From contig NZ_AUFG01000021.1 in NCBI RefSeq assembly GCF_000426385.1, positions 1-64,000 on the forward strand: DNA of 64,000 nucleotides, read 5' to 3'. The position numbers and the translations under genes are program-made. The notes beneath the pieces were generated by a model. That model was not told where the DNA came from, searched no databases, and was given only the letters and a program-made list of their open reading frames with translations. Shown one piece after another: positions 29,881 through 39,300 of the stretch. Source of the DNA: Arsenicicoccus bolidensis DSM 15745 (GTDB lineage Bacteria > Actinomycetota > Actinomycetes > Actinomycetales > Dermatophilaceae). How positions within the stretch are numbered: position 1 is the stretch's first letter; every line of letters starts with the position of its first letter.

Positions 29881-30741
29881 GTGTTCGGACGTTCCAGGAT
29901 CCAGACCAAGACCGCCGACCAGATCCGCGCGATGCGTCGCGCCGGGCTGGTCGTCGGCCGCACCTTGCAGATGCTCTCCGAGGAGCTGCGGGACGGCATG
30001 ACCACCGGTCGTCTCGACGAGCTGGCCGAGACCTTCATCCGCGACCACGGCATGTTCCCCAACTTCGCCGAGGTGCCGGGCTACCGCCACACCCTGTGCG
30101 TCTCCGTCGGCGAGCAGATCGTCCACGGCATCCCCGGGGACCGCGTGCTGCGCGACGGTGACCTGGTGTCGGTCGACTGCGGCTGCTACGTCGTCGAGGA
30201 CGGCACCCAGTGGCACGGCGACGCGGCCCGCACGTTCTTCGTGGGGGGGCGCGAGGCGGCCAGGCCCGCCGAGCTCGCCCTGTCCGACGCCACCGAGGCC
30301 TCCCTGTGGGCCGGCATCGCCGCCCTGCGCGTCGGTGGCCGCCTGCACGACGTGGGGGCCGCGGTGGAGGACTCCATCGAGGCCGCCGGGCAGCGCGACG
30401 GGGTCGACTACGGGATCGTCGAGGACTACGTCGGGCACGGGATCGGCACGGCGATGCACATGGACCCGCAGGTCTACAACTACCGGGTCCGCGACCGGGG
30501 GCCGGCGGTGCGCAGCGGGGTGACCCTGGCGATCGAGCCCATGATCACCCTGGGGTCGGCGGACAACCACGTGCTCGCCGACGAGTGGACGGTCGTCACC
30601 GACGACGGGTCGGCCGCGAGCCACTGGGAGAACTCCGTGGCGGTCACCGACGCGGGTCTGTGGGTCCTCACGGAGGTCGACGGGGGAGCCGAGCGCCTGA
30701 GGGCGGCCGGCGCGGCATACGGCCCGCTCGACCAGCCCTGA
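29881..30741 (+). CDS. map: Type I methionyl aminopeptidase
   Basis: The 286-residue metalloenzyme removes N-terminal methionine from new proteins. Metal ligands are visible: Asp in VSVDCG, Asp in DAART, His in YVGHGIG, Glu in AIEPM and Glu in HWENSVAV. GTG 29881 is used. It ends the secY-adk-map group. Confidence 0.97.
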   Translation: MFGRSRIQTKTADQIRAMRRAGLVVGRTLQMLSEELRDGMTTGRLDELAETFIRDHGMFPNFAEVPGYRHTLCVSVGEQIVHGIPGDRVLRDGDLVSVDCGCYVVEDGTQWHGDAARTFFVGGREAARPAELALSDATEASLWAGIAALRVGGRLHDVGAAVEDSIEAAGQRDGVDYGIVEDYVGHGIGTAMHMDPQVYNYRVRDRGPAVRSGVTLAIEPMITLGSADNHVLADEWTVVTDDGSAASHWENSVAVTDAGLWVLTEVDGGAERLRAAGAAYGPLDQP

Positions 30742-31001
30742 TGCCCCGCAGGCACCCCCATCCAGTGCCCCCATCCAGCGCCCCCATTCAGCGCGCCTGC
30801 ACCGATTTCCCTGCGTGCGGGGGTATGGCGTAGGCTGGTGCGTCGGCTCACGAGCACTCAGACCCACCTGTCCCGGCGGCTGGTCATGGCAGGTCCAGGT
30901 CTCGTCACCACGTGCGCCGGTAGTACCCGATCAGACAGTGCCACGGCGTTCTCCGTCCTGCTCCCGGCAGGCGGCGCACGCCCCGACGGAATGTGGAGGA
31001 C
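30742..31001 (+). promoter_or_regulatory. infA upstream region
   Basis: The 260-bp gap begins with three imperfect copies of a GCCCCCATCCAG-type unit (30752-30794). TAGGCT at 30833-30838 is a possible -10 with only a weak TTTCCC upstream. GGAGG before the infA ATG is the ribosome binding site. No gene is visible. Confidence 0.35.
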
Positions 31002-31223
31002 ATGGCCAAGAAGGACGGTGTCATCGAGATCGAGGGCACGATCGTGGAGGCTCTCCCGAACGCGATGTTCCGGGTGGAGCTCACCAACGGTCACAAGGTG
31101 CTCGCTCACATCTCCGGCAAGATGCGTCAGCACTACATCCGCATCCTCCCCGAGGACCGGGTCGTCGTTGAGCTCAGCCCGTATGACCTGACCCGAGGGC
31201 GCATCGTCTTCCGCTACCGCTGA
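31002..31223 (+). CDS. infA: Translation initiation factor IF-1
   Basis: The 73-residue OB-fold protein blocks the A site during initiation. [20 protein letters not shown] and the closing [11 protein letters not shown] are standard. GTGGAGGAC gives a good ribosome binding site for ATG 31002, so the in-frame GTG at 30993 is not used. Confidence 0.98.
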   Translation: MAKKDGVIEIEGTIVEALPNAMFRVELTNGHKVLAHISGKMRQHYIRILPEDRVVVELSPYDLTRGRIVFRYR

Positions 31224-31319
31224 CCGGCTCGTCCGGTCCGGTGGTCGGTAGGCACCACCCGATCCACCCCTGCCCGGTGCACGTCCGTGCCCCGGGCCCG
31301 ATCTGAAGACAGTAGGCAG

Positions 31320-31433
31320 ATGAAGGTTCAGCCGAGCGTCAAGAAGATCTGCGACAAGTGCAAGGTGATCCGCCGCAACGGCCGGGTCATGGTGATCTGC
31401 GAGAACGCTCGCCACAAGCAGCGTCAGGGCTGA
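31320..31433 (+). CDS. rpmJ: 50S ribosomal protein L36, zinc-binding type
   Basis: This 37-residue gene starts at ATG 31320 ([14 protein letters not shown]) and ends at TGA 31431-31433. Cys-11, Cys-14, Cys-27 and His-32 form the zinc site, marking the zinc-containing L36 form. It sits between infA and rpsM, its normal place. AGGCAG precedes the start. Confidence 0.95.
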   Translation: MKVQPSVKKICDKCKVIRRNGRVMVICENARHKQRQG

Positions 31434-31689
31434 TCCACCGGTCAGCGCGGCATCCGCCGGGCCGACCCGCACGCGCAGGCTTCCGCCGAACGCGCACGAA
31501 GCATTGCCAGCAGCACCCGGCCTCAGGCCTCGACCCGTCGAGTCCTGGACGTCACCCCCGGCACGGAGGCCGGGGACCGAGACCTCGTCCGAGCGAGGCG
31601 CCCGACCTAGAGGGTGCCGAGCGACGACGGCGAGGTATGTCGGAACGGTGCTGCGCCAGACCTCCGTTCGTACCAGGAGAATGAACCAC
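31434..31689 (+). promoter_or_regulatory. rpsM upstream region
   Basis: This 256-bp gap between rpmJ and rpsM has CCCCGG/CCGGGG (about 31556-31576) and CCTCG/CGAGG (about 31584-31600) stems, possibly an alpha operon attenuator. AGGAG (31675-31679) sets the rpsM start. Confidence 0.3.
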
Positions 31690-32070
31690 ATGGCTCGTCT
31701 CGTTGGAGTCGACCTGCCGCGCGACAAGCGCGTCGAGGTCGCACTGACGTACATCTTCGGCGTGGGTCGCACCCGCGCCGAGCAGACCATCGCGGCCACG
31801 GGCGTCAACCCGGACACGCGTGTCAAGAACCTCACCGAGGAGGAGCTGGTCAAGCTCCGCGACCACCTCGAGGAGAGCTACCAGATCGAGGGTGACCTCC
31901 GTCGCGAGATCGCGTCCGACATCCGCCGCAAGGTGGAGATCGGGTCCTACGAGGGGCTGCGCCACCGTCGTGGCCTGCCCGTCCGCGGTCAGCGCACCAA
32001 GACCAACGCTCGCACCCGCAAGGGCCCGAAGCGCACGGTCGCCGGCAAGAAGAAGGCCGGAAAGAAGTAA
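31690..32070 (+). CDS. rpsM: 30S ribosomal protein S13
   Basis: The 126-residue S13 contacts the P-site tRNA and L5. [21 protein letters not shown] and the C-terminal [19 protein letters not shown] are typical. I chose ATG 31690 over ATG 31681 because AGGAG is 10 bp from the former and directly abuts the latter. Confidence 0.98.
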   Translation: MARLVGVDLPRDKRVEVALTYIFGVGRTRAEQTIAATGVNPDTRVKNLTEEELVKLRDHLEESYQIEGDLRREIASDIRRKVEIGSYEGLRHRRGLPVRGQRTKTNARTRKGPKRTVAGKKKAGKK

Positions 32071-32187
32071 CCAACCGATGTGAACCGGACGCCCAGCCGG
32101 GGGATTGGAACCCTTGCGGCGCGGCACATCAGTCGGTCCACTTCACGCACAGTCTTCACTTACCGAGTTACAGGAGAAACCAGCCAC

Positions 32188-32592
32188 ATGCCTCCCAAGG
32201 GCCGTCAGGCTGCGGCGAAGAAGGTCCGCCGCAAGGAGAAGAAGAACGTCGCCCACGGGCACGCTCACATCAAGAGCACGTTCAACAACACGATCGTCTC
32301 GATCACCGACCCGACCGGAGCGGTGATCTCGTGGGCGTCCGCCGGCCAGGTCGGCTTCAAGGGCTCCCGCAAGTCCACCCCGTTCGCCGCGCAGATGGCC
32401 GCCGAGGCCGCTGCCCGTCGGGCGATGGACCACGGCATGCGCAAGGTCGACGTCTTCGTCAAGGGCCCGGGCTCGGGCCGCGAGACGGCGATCCGCTCGC
32501 TGACCGCCACCGGCCTCGAGGTCGGCGCCATCAGCGACGTCACGCCCACCCCCCACAACGGCGTGCGCCCGCCCAAGCGCCGTCGCGTCTGA
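32188..32592 (+). CDS. rpsK: 30S ribosomal protein S11
   Basis: The 134-residue S11 lines the mRNA path on the 30S platform. [20 protein letters not shown] and the closing [16 protein letters not shown] are family standard. CAGGAGA precedes ATG 32188; the 117-bp gap before it holds nothing else I recognise. Confidence 0.98.
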   Translation: MPPKGRQAAAKKVRRKEKKNVAHGHAHIKSTFNNTIVSITDPTGAVISWASAGQVGFKGSRKSTPFAAQMAAEAAARRAMDHGMRKVDVFVKGPGSGRETAIRSLTATGLEVGAISDVTPTPHNGVRPPKRRRV

Positions 32593-32616
32593 GACACGGA
32601 AGGAGATAGCTGACTT

Positions 32617-33222
32617 ATGGCTCGTTACACCGGACCCATGAGCAAGAAGTCCCGTCGTCTCAAGACCGACCTGGTCGGTGGCGACAAGAACTTCGAGAAC
32701 CGCCCCTACCCGCCCGGCATGCACGGCCGCGGTCGCGTGCAGGAGAAGGAGTACCTCCTCCAGCTGCGCGAGAAGCAGAAGGCCCGTTACATGTACGGCG
32801 TCCTGGAGAAGCAGTTCCGCAACTACTACGAGACGGCCTCGCGTCGCCCCGGCAAGACCGGCGAGAACCTCCTCCAGATCCTCGAGTCCCGCCTGGACAA
32901 CGTGGTCTACCGCGCCGGCCTGGCCCGCACCCGTCGTGCGGCTCGTCAGCTCGTCGCCCACGGCCACTTCACGGTCAACGGCGTCCGCGTGGACATCCCG
33001 TCCTACCAGGTGACGCAGTACGACATCATCGACATCCGCCCCAAGTCGGTCAACACGTTCCCGTTCGACCTGGCTCGCCAGACGTTCGGCGACGGGCCGA
33101 TCCCGGCGTGGATGCAGGTCGTCCCGGGCTCCCTGCGGATCCTGATCCACCAGCTGCCCGTGCGCGAGCAGATCGACGTCCCCGTCGAGGAGCAGCTGAT
33201 CGTGGAGCTCTACTCGAAGTAA
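32617..33222 (+). CDS. rpsD: 30S ribosomal protein S4
   Basis: The 201-residue S4 starts 30S assembly. RYTGPMSKKSRRLKTDL, YPPGMHGR and the S4-type RNA-binding domain (ESRLDNVVYRAGLARTRRAA) are seen. The N-terminal cysteine cluster is absent, so this is the zinc-free form. GGAAGGAGAT precedes ATG 32617. Confidence 0.98.
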   Translation: MARYTGPMSKKSRRLKTDLVGGDKNFENRPYPPGMHGRGRVQEKEYLLQLREKQKARYMYGVLEKQFRNYYETASRRPGKTGENLLQILESRLDNVVYRAGLARTRRAARQLVAHGHFTVNGVRVDIPSYQVTQYDIIDIRPKSVNTFPFDLARQTFGDGPIPAWMQVVPGSLRILIHQLPVREQIDVPVEEQLIVELYSK

Positions 33223-33237
33223 TCGGCATCACGACGC

Positions 33238-33275
33238 ATGGCGGTGGGCCGGGTTGCGGCCCGGCTCGCCGCCAT
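33238..33275 (+). terminator. Hairpin between rpsD and rpoA
   Basis: ATGGCGGTGGGCCGGG (33238-33253) pairs with CCCGGCTCGCCGCCAT (33260-33275) over 16 bp with two G-T pairs. It may attenuate transcription between rpsD and rpoA. Confidence 0.55.
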
Positions 33276-33403
33276 ACGTCTGAGACCACGGTCCGTCCCG
33301 CGGACGGACCGGCCGGCCGGCTCACGGACAGAGGTGAGCGGCCGCCCCGCCAGGGGATTCATGAGACGTCATATAGCGGGCGTCCATGGGAAGGAAGAAA
33401 ACC

Positions 33404-34420
33404 GTGCTGATCGCACAGCGTCCGGTGCTCTCGGAGGAGATGCTCTCCGAGGCCCGTTCCCGCTTCACCATCGAGCCCCTCGAGCCGGGCTTCGGCTACA
33501 CCCTCGGCAACTCGCTGCGGCGCACGCTGCTGTCGAGCATCCCGGGTGCCGCCGTCACCAGCCTGCGCATCGACGGCGTCCTCCACGAGTTCTCCACCGT
33601 CCCCGGTGTCAAGGAGGACGTGACGGAGTTCATCCTCAACATCAAGGGTCTGGTCGTCTCCTCGGAGCACGACGAGCCGGTCGTGATGTACCTCCGCAAG
33701 CAGGGTCCCGGCGCCGTCACCGCCGCCGACATCACCCCGCCCGCGGGCGTCGAGGTGCACAACCCCGACCTGCACATCGCGACGCTCAACGAGAACGGCA
33801 AGCTCGAGATGGAGCTGACCGTCGAGCGTGGGCGTGGCTACGTCTCGTCGCAGCAGAACAAGTCCGGCGAGCAGGAGATCGGTCGCATCCCGGTCGACTC
33901 CATCTACTCCCCGGTGCTGGCCGTGACCTACAAGGTCGAGGCGACGCGTGTCGAGCAGCGCACGGACTTCGACCGCCTGGTGGTCGACGTCGAGACCAAG
34001 AACTCCATGGCTCCGCGCGACGCGATGGCCTCCGCCGGCAAGACGCTGGTGGAGCTCTTCGGGCTCGCCCGCGAGCTCAACGTCGAGGCCGAGGGCATCG
34101 ACATGGGCCCGTCCCCGACGGACGCCGCGCTCGCCGCCGACCTGGCCCTGCCGATCGAGGACCTCGACCTGACCGTCCGGTCCTACAACTGCCTCAAGCG
34201 CGAGGGCATCCACACGGTGGGCGAGCTCGTGGGTCGCAGCGAGGCCGACCTGCTCGACATCCGCAACTTCGGTGCGAAGTCGATCGACGAGGTCAAGGCC
34301 AAGCTCGTGGGCATGGGCCTGCAGCTCAAGGACAGCCCGCCCGGGTTCGACCCGTCGGCGATCGCCGAGGCGTACGACAGCTACGAGGACGACATCGCCC
34401 TCGAGGACGAGCAGTACTGA
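33404..34420 (+). CDS. rpoA: DNA-directed RNA polymerase subunit alpha
   Basis: The 338-residue subunit assembles RNA polymerase and contacts UP elements and activators. The N-terminal domain has [22 protein letters not shown], and the C-terminal domain has [16 protein letters not shown] and [16 protein letters not shown] 33404 is chosen because GGAAGGAAG is correctly placed and LIAQRP is the usual actinobacterial start. ATG 33386 would add six residues and place that Shine-Dalgarno inside the gene. Confidence 0.97.
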   Translation: MLIAQRPVLSEEMLSEARSRFTIEPLEPGFGYTLGNSLRRTLLSSIPGAAVTSLRIDGVLHEFSTVPGVKEDVTEFILNIKGLVVSSEHDEPVVMYLRKQGPGAVTAADITPPAGVEVHNPDLHIATLNENGKLEMELTVERGRGYVSSQQNKSGEQEIGRIPVDSIYSPVLAVTYKVEATRVEQRTDFDRLVVDVETKNSMAPRDAMASAGKTLVELFGLARELNVEAEGIDMGPSPTDAALAADLALPIEDLDLTVRSYNCLKREGIHTVGELVGRSEADLLDIRNFGAKSIDEVKAKLVGMGLQLKDSPPGFDPSAIAEAYDSYEDDIALEDEQY

Positions 34421-34501
34421 ACTACTGACCGAAAGCAGGACTGACCTCACGGCGCCACGGTCGGCGCCCCCTGCGGTCGGTCGGACTATCTAGGAGAAAC
34501 C

Positions 34502-35092
34502 ATGCCTACCCCCACCAAGGGTCCTCGTCTCGGCGGCGGTCCGGCCCACGAGCGCCTGATGCTGGCCAATCTGGCCACGTCGCTCTTCGAGCACGACAAG
34601 ATCACGACCACCGAGGCCAAGGCCAAGCGCCTGCGCCCCCTGGCCGAGCGCATGATCACCTTCGCCAAGCGCGGCGACCTGCACGCTCGTCGTCGGGTGC
34701 TCACGGTCGTCCGTGACAAGGGTGTCGTGCACCGTCTGTTCGTGGAGATCGCGCCCGACATGGCCGAGCGCCAGGGCGGCTACACCCGCATCACCAAGAT
34801 CGGTGCCCGCAAGGGTGACAACGCCCCCATGGCCGTGATCGAGCTCGTCCGCGAGCCCGTCGCCAAGAAGGCCACCGTCAAGGAGGCCGAGGCGGCGACC
34901 AAGCGCGCGTCCAAGGACTCCGCCAAGGCCGCCCCGGTCGAGACCGCCGAGCCGGTCGAGACCGAGACGGTCGAGCCGGCCGCCACCACGGAGGCCACCG
35001 AGGCCCCCGAGGCGCCGGTCGAGGACCAGCCCACCACCGAGGCGGCCGACGCCGCCACGGACAGCAAGACCGAGACCAAGGGCGACGCCTGA
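34502..35092 (+). CDS. rplQ: 50S ribosomal protein L17
   Basis: The 196-residue L17 has its normal core in the first 120 residues ([20 protein letters not shown] and [18 protein letters not shown]). A tail of about 75 residues rich in Ala, Glu, Thr and Pro follows, a common actinobacterial extension. TAGGAGAAA precedes ATG 34502. Confidence 0.97.
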   Translation: MPTPTKGPRLGGGPAHERLMLANLATSLFEHDKITTTEAKAKRLRPLAERMITFAKRGDLHARRRVLTVVRDKGVVHRLFVEIAPDMAERQGGYTRITKIGARKGDNAPMAVIELVREPVAKKATVKEAEAATKRASKDSAKAAPVETAEPVETETVEPAATTEATEAPEAPVEDQPTTEAADAATDSKTETKGDA

Positions 35093-35112
35093 CCGCTTCG
35101 CCTGACGCCTGC

Positions 35113-35147
35113 AGGGCCCGTCACCCCCACCCGGGGCGACGGGCCCT
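35113..35147 (+). terminator. Hairpin terminator after rplQ
   Basis: AGGGCCCGTC (35113-35122) pairs exactly with GACGGGCCCT (35138-35147), and the loop can pair further. It closes the alpha operon. Confidence 0.7.
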
Positions 35148-35264
35148 TCGGCATACGGCTGTCGCGAGGTGCGGTCGTCCGGGGGACGGCCCGGCTCGCT
35201 GGTCTGCCGCACGCCCGCGGCGATGGTCCGGAGCAGAGTCCCAGCCTGGCTAGGATCGACGGTC

Positions 35265-36134
35265 ATGGACGCTCCCCTCGTGCCGACGGCCCCGGTCCGC
35301 CTGCGGGTCGACTTCGCGTATGACGGGACCGACTTCAGCGGCTGGGCGGCGCAACCGGGCCGGAGGACCGTCGAGGACACCCTGGCCACGGCGTGGCGCA
35401 CGATCCTGCGCAGTGACCTGGCGCCGCGGCTCACGGTGGCCGGGCGCACGGACGCCGGGGTCCACGCGCGGGGCGCCGTCTGCCACCTGGACGTGGTGGA
35501 GGACGATCTGGCCCGGCTGCCGGGGCGGTCGGACCGTGCGCCCGTGCAGGCGGCCGTGAGCCGGCTCAACGGGGTGCTGCCCGACGACCTGGTGGTCCGC
35601 TTCGTCCGGGTGGCCCCGGACGGGTTCGACGCTCGGTTCTCGGCGCTCGAGCGACGCTATCGCTACCGGCTGCTGGACGACCCGGCCCGGCTGGACCCGC
35701 TGCGTCGGCGCGACACCACGGTGGTGCGGCGGCCGCTGGACCTGGAGCGGATGCAAGAGGCGTGCGCAGGACTGGTCGGGTTGCACGACTTCGCGGCGTT
35801 CTGCAAGCAGCGGGAGGGCGCGACGACGATCCGGACCCTGCTGGAGTACTCCTGGGTGCGGGACGAGGAAGGCGTGCTCGTGGCCACGGTGCGGGCCGAT
35901 GCCTTCTGCCACTCCATGGTGCGAGCCCTGATCGGCGGCGCCGTGCCGGTGGGGGAGGGCCGACGGGACGGTGCCTGGCTGCGCGACGTGCTCGTGGGCG
36001 CGCGCCGGGACCCGGGCGTCGCCGTGATGCCGCCGCACGGGCTAAGCCTTGACGAGGTCCGCTACCCACCGGACGAGGAGCTCGCCGGACGGGCGCGGGC
36101 GGCCAGGACCCTCAGATCCCTGCCGGGTGACTGA
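35265..36134 (+). CDS. truA: tRNA pseudouridine(38-40) synthase TruA
   Basis: The 289-residue enzyme converts uridines 38-40 in tRNA anticodon arms. The catalytic Asp lies in AGRTDAGVHARG, with DGTDFSGW near the start and FCHSMVRALIGG near the end. ATG 35265 is preferred over the far upstream in-frame start because the extension lies in the terminator gap. truA often follows rplQ. Confidence 0.95.
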   Translation: MDAPLVPTAPVRLRVDFAYDGTDFSGWAAQPGRRTVEDTLATAWRTILRSDLAPRLTVAGRTDAGVHARGAVCHLDVVEDDLARLPGRSDRAPVQAAVSRLNGVLPDDLVVRFVRVAPDGFDARFSALERRYRYRLLDDPARLDPLRRRDTTVVRRPLDLERMQEACAGLVGLHDFAAFCKQREGATTIRTLLEYSWVRDEEGVLVATVRADAFCHSMVRALIGGAVPVGEGRRDGAWLRDVLVGARRDPGVAVMPPHGLSLDEVRYPPDEELAGRARAARTLRSLPGD

Positions 36135-36164
36135 GCGCCGGCAGGCAGCACGGTGACGCGGTTG

Positions 36165-36189
36165 CTGCAAGATGTGCAAGTTCTTGCAG
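36165..36189. promoter_or_regulatory. CTGCAAGA-N9-TCTTGCAG palindrome, candidate starch operator
   Basis: CTGCAAGA (36165-36172) and TCTTGCAG (36182-36189) form a perfect inverted repeat, with a further TGCAAG half-site at 36175-36180. Such TGCAAG/CTTGCAG motifs are reported at actinomycete amylase and maltose promoters bound by MalR-type LacI regulators. The site lies 115 bp before the amylopullulanase gene, so substrate-controlled repression is a fair inference. Confidence 0.5.
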
Positions 36190-36303
36190 GGGTCGAGGGG
36201 CGGTATGTCGGTGGCGGGCGCCATACTGGCGACTGGACCACGACGACGTGGCCCGTCAGGTGCTCGCGGCCCCCACTGCGTGCATGAATTCCCAGGAGAC
36301 ATC

Positions 36304-39300
36304 GTGCCTCTCACGATTCGCCGCAGTGCCCGCCCGGCACTGGCCACCCTCGCCGCCCTGGCCCTCGCCGCGATCGGCCTGCCGCAGGCCCCCATCGCCG
36401 CGGCCGCCGCGGCCGCCCAGACGCGCACGGTCACCCTCGTCGGATCGCTGCAGTCCGAGCTGGGCTGCTCGGACGACTGGCAGCCCGCCTGCGAGCAGAC
36501 CCGTCTCGTGGCGGAGCCGGGCACCTCGACCTACCAGCGCACCTTCGACGTGCCGGCCGGGTCCTACGAGGTCAAGACGGCGATCAACGGCACGTGGGAG
36601 GAGTCCTACGCGCTGGACGGCACCAAGGGAGGCGACAACGCCCCGCTCGTGCTCAAGGGCCCGGCGCGCCTGCAGGTGACCTACGACGACACCACGCACC
36701 GCACCGGGATCGCCCCGCTCGGCCTCGCCGGGGGCGCGACCACCGCCGACAAGGCCCTGGCCCAGGACAGCCTGCGCCCGCCGACGACGCGCGAGCGCTT
36801 CTACTTCGTCATGGCCGACCGGTTCGCCAACGGTGATCGCGGCAACGACCAGGGAGGGCTCACCGGGGGGCGGCTCGAGACCGGGCTCGACCCGTCGGAC
36901 AAGGGCTTCTACCACGGCGGCGACCTGGCCGGTCTGCAGCAGCGGCTGGACTACGTCAAGGGCCTCGGGACGACCGCGATCTGGCTCACGCCGTCGTTCA
37001 AGAACCGCCCGGTCCAGGGGACCGGCGCGGACGCCAGCGCCGGCTACCACGGCTACTGGGTCACCGACTTCACCCAGATCGATCCGCACCTCGGCACCAA
37101 CGCCGAGATGAAGGCCCTCGTCGCCGCAGCGCACGCCAAGGGGATGAAGGTCTACTTCGACATCATCACCAACCACACGGCCGACGTCCTGGACTACGCC
37201 CAGAAGCAGTACTCCTACGTGCCGAAGTCGGCGGTCCCCTACAGGACGGCCGCGGGCCAGGCGTTCGACGACCGGGACTACGTCAACAAGCAGTTCCCGC
37301 CCCTGTCGGCGCAGTCGTCCTTCCCCTACACCCCGACCTACCGCACCGAGGCGGACAAGACGGTGCGGGTGCCCTCCTGGCTCAACGACCCGACGATGTA
37401 CCACAACCGCGGGGACTCGACCTGGGCGGGCGAGTCGACGACCTACGGCGACTTCGTGGGTCTGGACGACCTGTTCACCGAGCGGCCCGAGGTGGTCGAC
37501 GGGATGGGCGACGTCTACGCCGCGTGGGTCGACCTCGGCATCGACGGCTTCCGCATCGACACGGTCAAGCACGTCAATCTCGAGTTCTGGCAGCGGTTCT
37601 CACCACGGGTCCTGGACCACGCGCGGTCGATCGGCCGCAAGGACTTCTTCATGTTCGGCGAGGTCTACGACGGCGACCCCAAGGTGACGTCCACCTACAC
37701 CACGGCCGGCAAGCTCCCCGCCACGCTGGACTTCGGCTTCCAGGGCGCAGCCGTGGCTGCCGCCCAGGGCAAGGCCACGACCGGCCTGCGCGACCTGTTC
37801 GCCGGGGACGACTACTACACCGACGCCGACTCGAACGCCTACCAGCTGCCGACCTTCCTCGGCAACCACGACATGGGACGCGTCGGCATGATGCTCGCCA
37901 AGGCGGGCTACACCGGCGGCGAGCTGCTGCAGCGCACGCGGCTGGCCAACGAGATCATGTACCTCACCCGGGGACAGCCCGTCACCTACTACGGCGACGA
38001 GCAGGGCTTCGCGGGGGCCGGGGGCGACAAGGACTCGCGCCAGGACATGTTCGCCACCAAGGTCCAGCAGTATGCCGAGGAGCCCGTCATCGGCGGAGCC
38101 CCCGGGTCGCGGGATCGCTACGACAGGTCCGCACCGCTCTATCGGACGATCTCCGAGCTGTCTGCGCTGCGGCAGGCCAACCCCGCGCTCGCGGACGGTG
38201 CCCAGATCCACCGCTACGCCTCGGACGCGGCCGGCATCTACGCCTTCTCGCGCATCGACCGGGCCACCGGTCGTGAGTACGTCGTCGCCGTCAACAACAG
38301 CACCAAGGCCGCGTCCGCCTCCTTCTCGACCTACGTCAGGCAGCGGCCCTTCCTGCCCGTGCACGGCACGAGGTCGACCCTCAAGTCCGACAAGGACGGG
38401 CGGGTCACCGCGACCGTGCCCCCGCTGTCGGTGAGCGTCTGGTCCTCGACCGGGTCCATGACCCACCGGCCGGCCGCGCCCGCGGTCTACCTCACCTCTC
38501 CTGGCGCCGGCGCCACCGTCGGCGGTCGCGCGGAGATCTCGGCGGCCATCCCGGAGAACACCTTCGCCCAGGTCACCTTCGCCTACCGCCCGGTGGGGAC
38601 GTCCTCGTGGACGACCCTCGGCACCGACGACAACGCCCCCTACCGGGTCTTCCACGACGTGAGCGGCCTGGCCAAGGGGACCCTGCTGGAGTACCGCGCG
38701 GTGGCCAAGGACGGCACCGGCAACGTGTCGGCGTCCTCGTCCTACGGGATCGTCGGCGAGCCGGGCACCGCCCCCACGCCGGGCGGCGGGGTCGGCCCGG
38801 TGACCCAGCCCCAGGCGGTCTCGGTCCCCGGCACGCACAACACCGAGATGGGCTGCAGCGAGGACTGGGCGCCGGCCTGCGACCAGGCGCAGCTCGCGCT
38901 GGACGCCAAGGACCAGGTCTGGAAGCGCACGTTCACCACGATCCCGGCGGGCCAGCACTCCTACAAGGCGGCGATCAACCGCGCGTGGGACGAGAACTAC
39001 GGCGCCGGCGGCGTCCGGGGCGGGACCAACATCGACTACACCGCACCAGGCGGCAACGTCACCTTCTACTACGACCACGCCACGCACCACGCCACCAGTG
39101 ATGCCCAGGGCCCGATCATCACGGCCCCGGGCTCCTACCAGGCCAAGCTGGGCTGCGGCGGTGACTGGGCCCCCGACTGCATGCGGCCGTGGCTCCAGGA
39201 CCCCGACGGTGACGGCACCTACACCTGGTCCAGCGACCAGATACCGGCAGGTACCTACGAGTTCAAGGTGGCGCACGGGCTGTCGTGGACCGAGAGCTAT

